In this document: in pieces, positions 35,887-38,004 of the stretch | How the letters are laid out: each line of letters opens with the position of its first letter | How positions within the stretch are numbered: the stretch's first letter is position 1 | NCBI GenBank assembly: GCA_964367715.1 | Contig: CAYIYO010000015.1 | Location: 1-38,004 of the forward strand | Direction: 5' to 3' | From: CAYIYO01 sp964367715 | Lineage (GTDB): Bacteria > Chlamydiota > Chlamydiia > Chlamydiales > Criblamydiaceae | DNA length: 38,004 nucleotides | Position numbers and translations under genes: made by a program | Notes under the pieces: model-generated | What the model was told of the DNA's origin: nothing | Seen by the model: the letters and a program-made list of their open reading frames with translations, nothing else | The model's database searches: none

Positions 35887-37829
35887 TGGATGAATCCGAA
35901 GACTTACGCCCCAATCCACAAGATCTCCTAAAAGCAATCTCAAAAGAAGAACGCACAGGAAAACGGGGACGATTAAAAATATTTTTAGGAATGTCTGCAG
36001 GAGTAGGAAAGACCTATTCCATGCTCGAAGAAGCCCATCGCATGCTAAAACTCGGCGTTGATGTGGTCGCAGGAACCATCGATACACATGGCAGAAGTGA
36101 AACAGCCCATCTTTTAGAAGGAATCCCCATCATCCCCGAAAAGTGGTATAAATATAAAGATACTGTCTTTGAAGAGCTCGATATCGATGCGATCATCGCG
36201 CGAAAGCCCGAGCTCATCCTAGTCGATGAGCTAGCCCACACGAACGTTCCCGGTGCACGCCATCCAAAACGCTGGCAAGATGTCATCGAAATCCTCGACA
36301 AAGGAATCAATGTCTACACAACATTAAATGTCCAACACATTGACAGTCTCAAAGATGAAATCGAACACATCGCCGGCATCGCCATCAGAGAAACGGTTCC
36401 CGATCTTATCATTGAATCCGCCGACTACATCGAACTGGTCGACATCCCCCCCGATACTCTTCTAGAACGATTAAAAGAAGGAAAGGTCTATCTCGGCGAT
36501 CAGTCAGAAATCGCCGCACGTCACTTTTTTAAGCAAGACCGCTTGACTGCACTCAGAGAGATGGTCTTGCGGTACGCCGCAGCAAAGATTGATCACGACC
36601 TACAAGGGATGGTCTCGACAGTAGAACGAAAGGAAGCATGGCAGCCCGGCGAGCGCCTACTCGTTGCTGTGAGTCATAGCCCTCACTCTCAAAAACTGAT
36701 CAGAAAAACACGTCGTCTGGCGTTCAGTCTCGACGCTCCATGGGTTGCTCTGCATGTCGACGATGGGCGAGAACTCTCCGAAGAACAAAATGCCGCCCTC
36801 GCAAAAAATATCGCCCTGGCACGAGAATTGGGCGCAGAAGTTATTACGACACATGACCCCGCCATTTCAGAAGCCATCCAACGCGTTGCCCGTCAACGCG
36901 GCGTGACGCAGATCATTATCGGCCGGCCCCCAAAGCGGTGGTTAGATTTTTTTGGATACACTCTTCTCGATCAGCTAGCAATCGAATGCACGGACATTGA
37001 TATCCACGTCCTCCGTCAACGCGCACTCATCAATCCCTATCGTCGAAAATTCTATCTTTTTTCTTTTCCAAAGGAGTGGTCATCTTACTTGACAGTCTTG
37101 ATGATGGCGATGTTATTGACCTTTATAGGAGGCATCCTGCTCCCTTATGTGGGATATAAAGTGGTCGGATTTTTATTTCTCTTTTCTATCCTTTCTCTAA
37201 GTCTTGTATTTCTGAAAGGCCCTGTCATCTTTGCCTCAATCATCTACGCGACAGTCTGGTATTTCTATTTTATTCCAGAAAAAGTAGGAGTTCCAAACTA
37301 CAAAAATGAAGATTTTTACTTGTTTTATCTGTACATCCTCACAGCAGTCTTCACCAGTGTACTGATCGATCGCGCCAGAAAAAACAAGCGCATGCTTCTC
37401 TTAAGAGAAACATCGGCAGAGGTTCTTTACGACATTGTCCGCAGTATCGCCAGCTCAACTTCTTCCCAGCAAGCCATCGAAGCAGTAAAAGAAAAAGTAA
37501 ATGCGGTCCTTCCAGGAAAATCCAACATCATTATTAAAGTAAAAGGCAATGGACTGGATTTTAAAGAAAGCAGAGATGCACTCTACGACGAAAAGGAAAA
37601 AGCCGCAGCAAATTGGGTCCTAGAAAATGGAAAAGAAGCCGGCTGGTCCACAACAACGCTACCAGCAGCAAAAAATCTCTACTTACCACTAAAAGGCTTT
37701 AATGACATCGTTGGTGTCCTTGCCTACGAACCCAACAACGAAACCGATATCTCCTTCGAAAGAAAAAACTTTCTTTATACGGTCGGGCAACAGCTCGCCA
37801 ACCAAATCGAACGTTCATTCAACGAGTAA
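35886..37829 (+). CDS. KdpD-like potassium sensor lacking the histidine kinase
   Basis: A 647-residue protein with all KdpD parts except the kinase. Walker A (GMSAGVGKT, 35-43), LILVDELAHTNVPGARHPKRW and NVYTTLNVQHIDSL form the KdpD domain. A USP domain follows (about 255-378, VAVSHSPHSQKLIRKTRRLA). Four membrane segments lie at about 398-495, then a GAF-like region (505-645) ending ANQIERSFNE and a TAA. In E. coli KdpD the HisKA H-box (SHDLRTPL) and ATPase domain follow at this point; neither is present here. The next bases are a palindromic repeat with no open frame for them. No response-regulator gene KdpE is seen. It starts on the last base of kdpC, so it is produced with the pump. It may act as a direct K+ or nucleotide sensor on the pump, or pair with a separate kinase; both are inference. 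Confidence 0.93.
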   Translation: MDESEDLRPNPQDLLKAISKEERTGKRGRLKIFLGMSAGVGKTYSMLEEAHRMLKLGVDVVAGTIDTHGRSETAHLLEGIPIIPEKWYKYKDTVFEELDIDAIIARKPELILVDELAHTNVPGARHPKRWQDVIEILDKGINVYTTLNVQHIDSLKDEIEHIAGIAIRETVPDLIIESADYIELVDIPPDTLLERLKEGKVYLGDQSEIAARHFFKQDRLTALREMVLRYAAAKIDHDLQGMVSTVERKEAWQPGERLLVAVSHSPHSQKLIRKTRRLAFSLDAPWVALHVDDGRELSEEQNAALAKNIALARELGAEVITTHDPAISEAIQRVARQRGVTQIIIGRPPKRWLDFFGYTLLDQLAIECTDIDIHVLRQRALINPYRRKFYLFSFPKEWSSYLTVLMMAMLLTFIGGILLPYVGYKVVGFLFLFSILSLSLVFLKGPVIFASIIYATVWYFYFIPEKVGVPNYKNEDFYLFYLYILTAVFTSVLIDRARKNKRMLLLRETSAEVLYDIVRSIASSTSSQQAIEAVKEKVNAVLPGKSNIIIKVKGNGLDFKESRDALYDEKEKAAANWVLENGKEAGWSTTTLPAAKNLYLPLKGFNDIVGVLAYEPNNETDISFERKNFLYTVGQQLANQIERSFNE

Positions 37830-37849
37830 TTTCCTAGATAAATTTCATC

Positions 37850-37861
37850 TAAAAACCGATT
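37850..37861. repeat. Remnant of palindromic element type A
   Basis: TAAAAACCGATT here matches 12 bases of the type A arm at 9730-9741. It lies at the boundary of the type B copy that starts at 37862, repeating the A-next-to-B arrangement of 9597-9835. Confidence 0.35.
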
Positions 37862-38004
37862 TATACCACGGTTCGGATAAATTTTGGCATTTGGACACAG
37901 CGAAAGACCCGCGGTTAAAAGATCGCAAGTGTTTTAATATTAACAATATGAACCCATTTGCGATCTCATAACCCCAGGGCTTTGGCTGAGTCGAAATGCC
38001 AAAA
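37862..38004. repeat. Palindromic element type B with nested hairpin, cut by window end
   Basis: It starts with TATACC and AAATTTTGGCATTT, and its right half GGGCTTTGGCTGAGTCGAAA with TGCCAAAA mirrors the left arm and resembles the type B copy at 9757-9835. Its tip carries a nested hairpin, AGATCGCAA (37920-37928) with TTGCGATCT (37958-37966), whose loop contains TAATATTAACAATATGAAC. That loop matches the one in the type A nested hairpin at 9649-9707. The right end is outside the window. Confidence 0.75.

Noticed and set aside
37702..37971. Detached kinase part of KdpD
   Set aside because: The frame overlaps the end of the KdpD-like gene and the palindromic repeat; it has no H-box, N-box or G-box residues.

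Overview
The window reads as chromosomal DNA of a chlamydia-like organism (order Chlamydiales, probably an environmental, amoeba-associated lineage). The basis is the gene string infA, tRNA-Thr, tuf, tRNA-Trp, secE, nusG, rplK, rplA, rplJ, rplL, rpoB, rpoC, then a convergent transaldolase and a small Cys-rich gene beside it. This is the arrangement I know from Chlamydia, and the RpoB, RpoC and EF-Tu sequences look chlamydial. Extra metabolic and transport genes (cytochrome P450, trehalose-phosphatase, Kdp potassium pump) point away from the reduced animal pathogens. No rRNA, CRISPR array, prophage or intact insertion sequence was seen.

Layout. 1-2062: a hairpin repeat, lepA and tRNA-Leu(CAG) on the minus strand. 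2116-5623: a trehalose-phosphatase-like gene with a clear sigma-70-type promoter, then an outer-membrane efflux lipoprotein and a periplasmic adaptor overlapping by 4 bases, with no inner-membrane pump beside them. 5594-8857 (minus): a P450, two tiny membrane proteins (one of 49 residues) and rarA. 8957-10543: a TetR-type regulator and a HAD phosphatase, separated by a dense block of palindromic repeats. 10690-11907 (minus): sufE-truA. 12007-25762: the translation/transcription block, ending at a strong terminator behind rpoC. 25763-26100: repeat debris and a strong promoter. 26101-27837: a 578-residue protein of unknown function sitting between rpoC and tal. 27840-29245 (minus): tal and a C4 metal-site protein. 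29388-31298: an unrecognised 636-residue helical protein. 31424-37829: kdpF, kdpA, kdpB, kdpC and a KdpD-like sensor that stops just where its histidine kinase should begin. 37850-38004: another palindromic repeat, cut by the window end.

Most interesting. (1) A family of modular palindromic intergenic elements, present as at least four substantial copies plus fragments. There are two outer types with different terminal inverted repeats. They lie side by side at 9597-9835, and fragments of the two types are adjacent at 25763-25795 and at 37850-38004. In one copy of each type the tip carries a nested hairpin whose stem differs between copies while its A/T-rich loop is conserved. (2) A complete kdpFABC operon whose regulator keeps the KdpD, USP, membrane and GAF parts but lacks the kinase; its USP domain carries an SxS-x20 spacing reminiscent of c-di-AMP-binding KdpD. 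(3) The unknown gene inserted between rpoC and tal. (4) Perfect 16-bp and 12-bp hairpins in the rplL-rpoB and rpoB-rpoC gaps.
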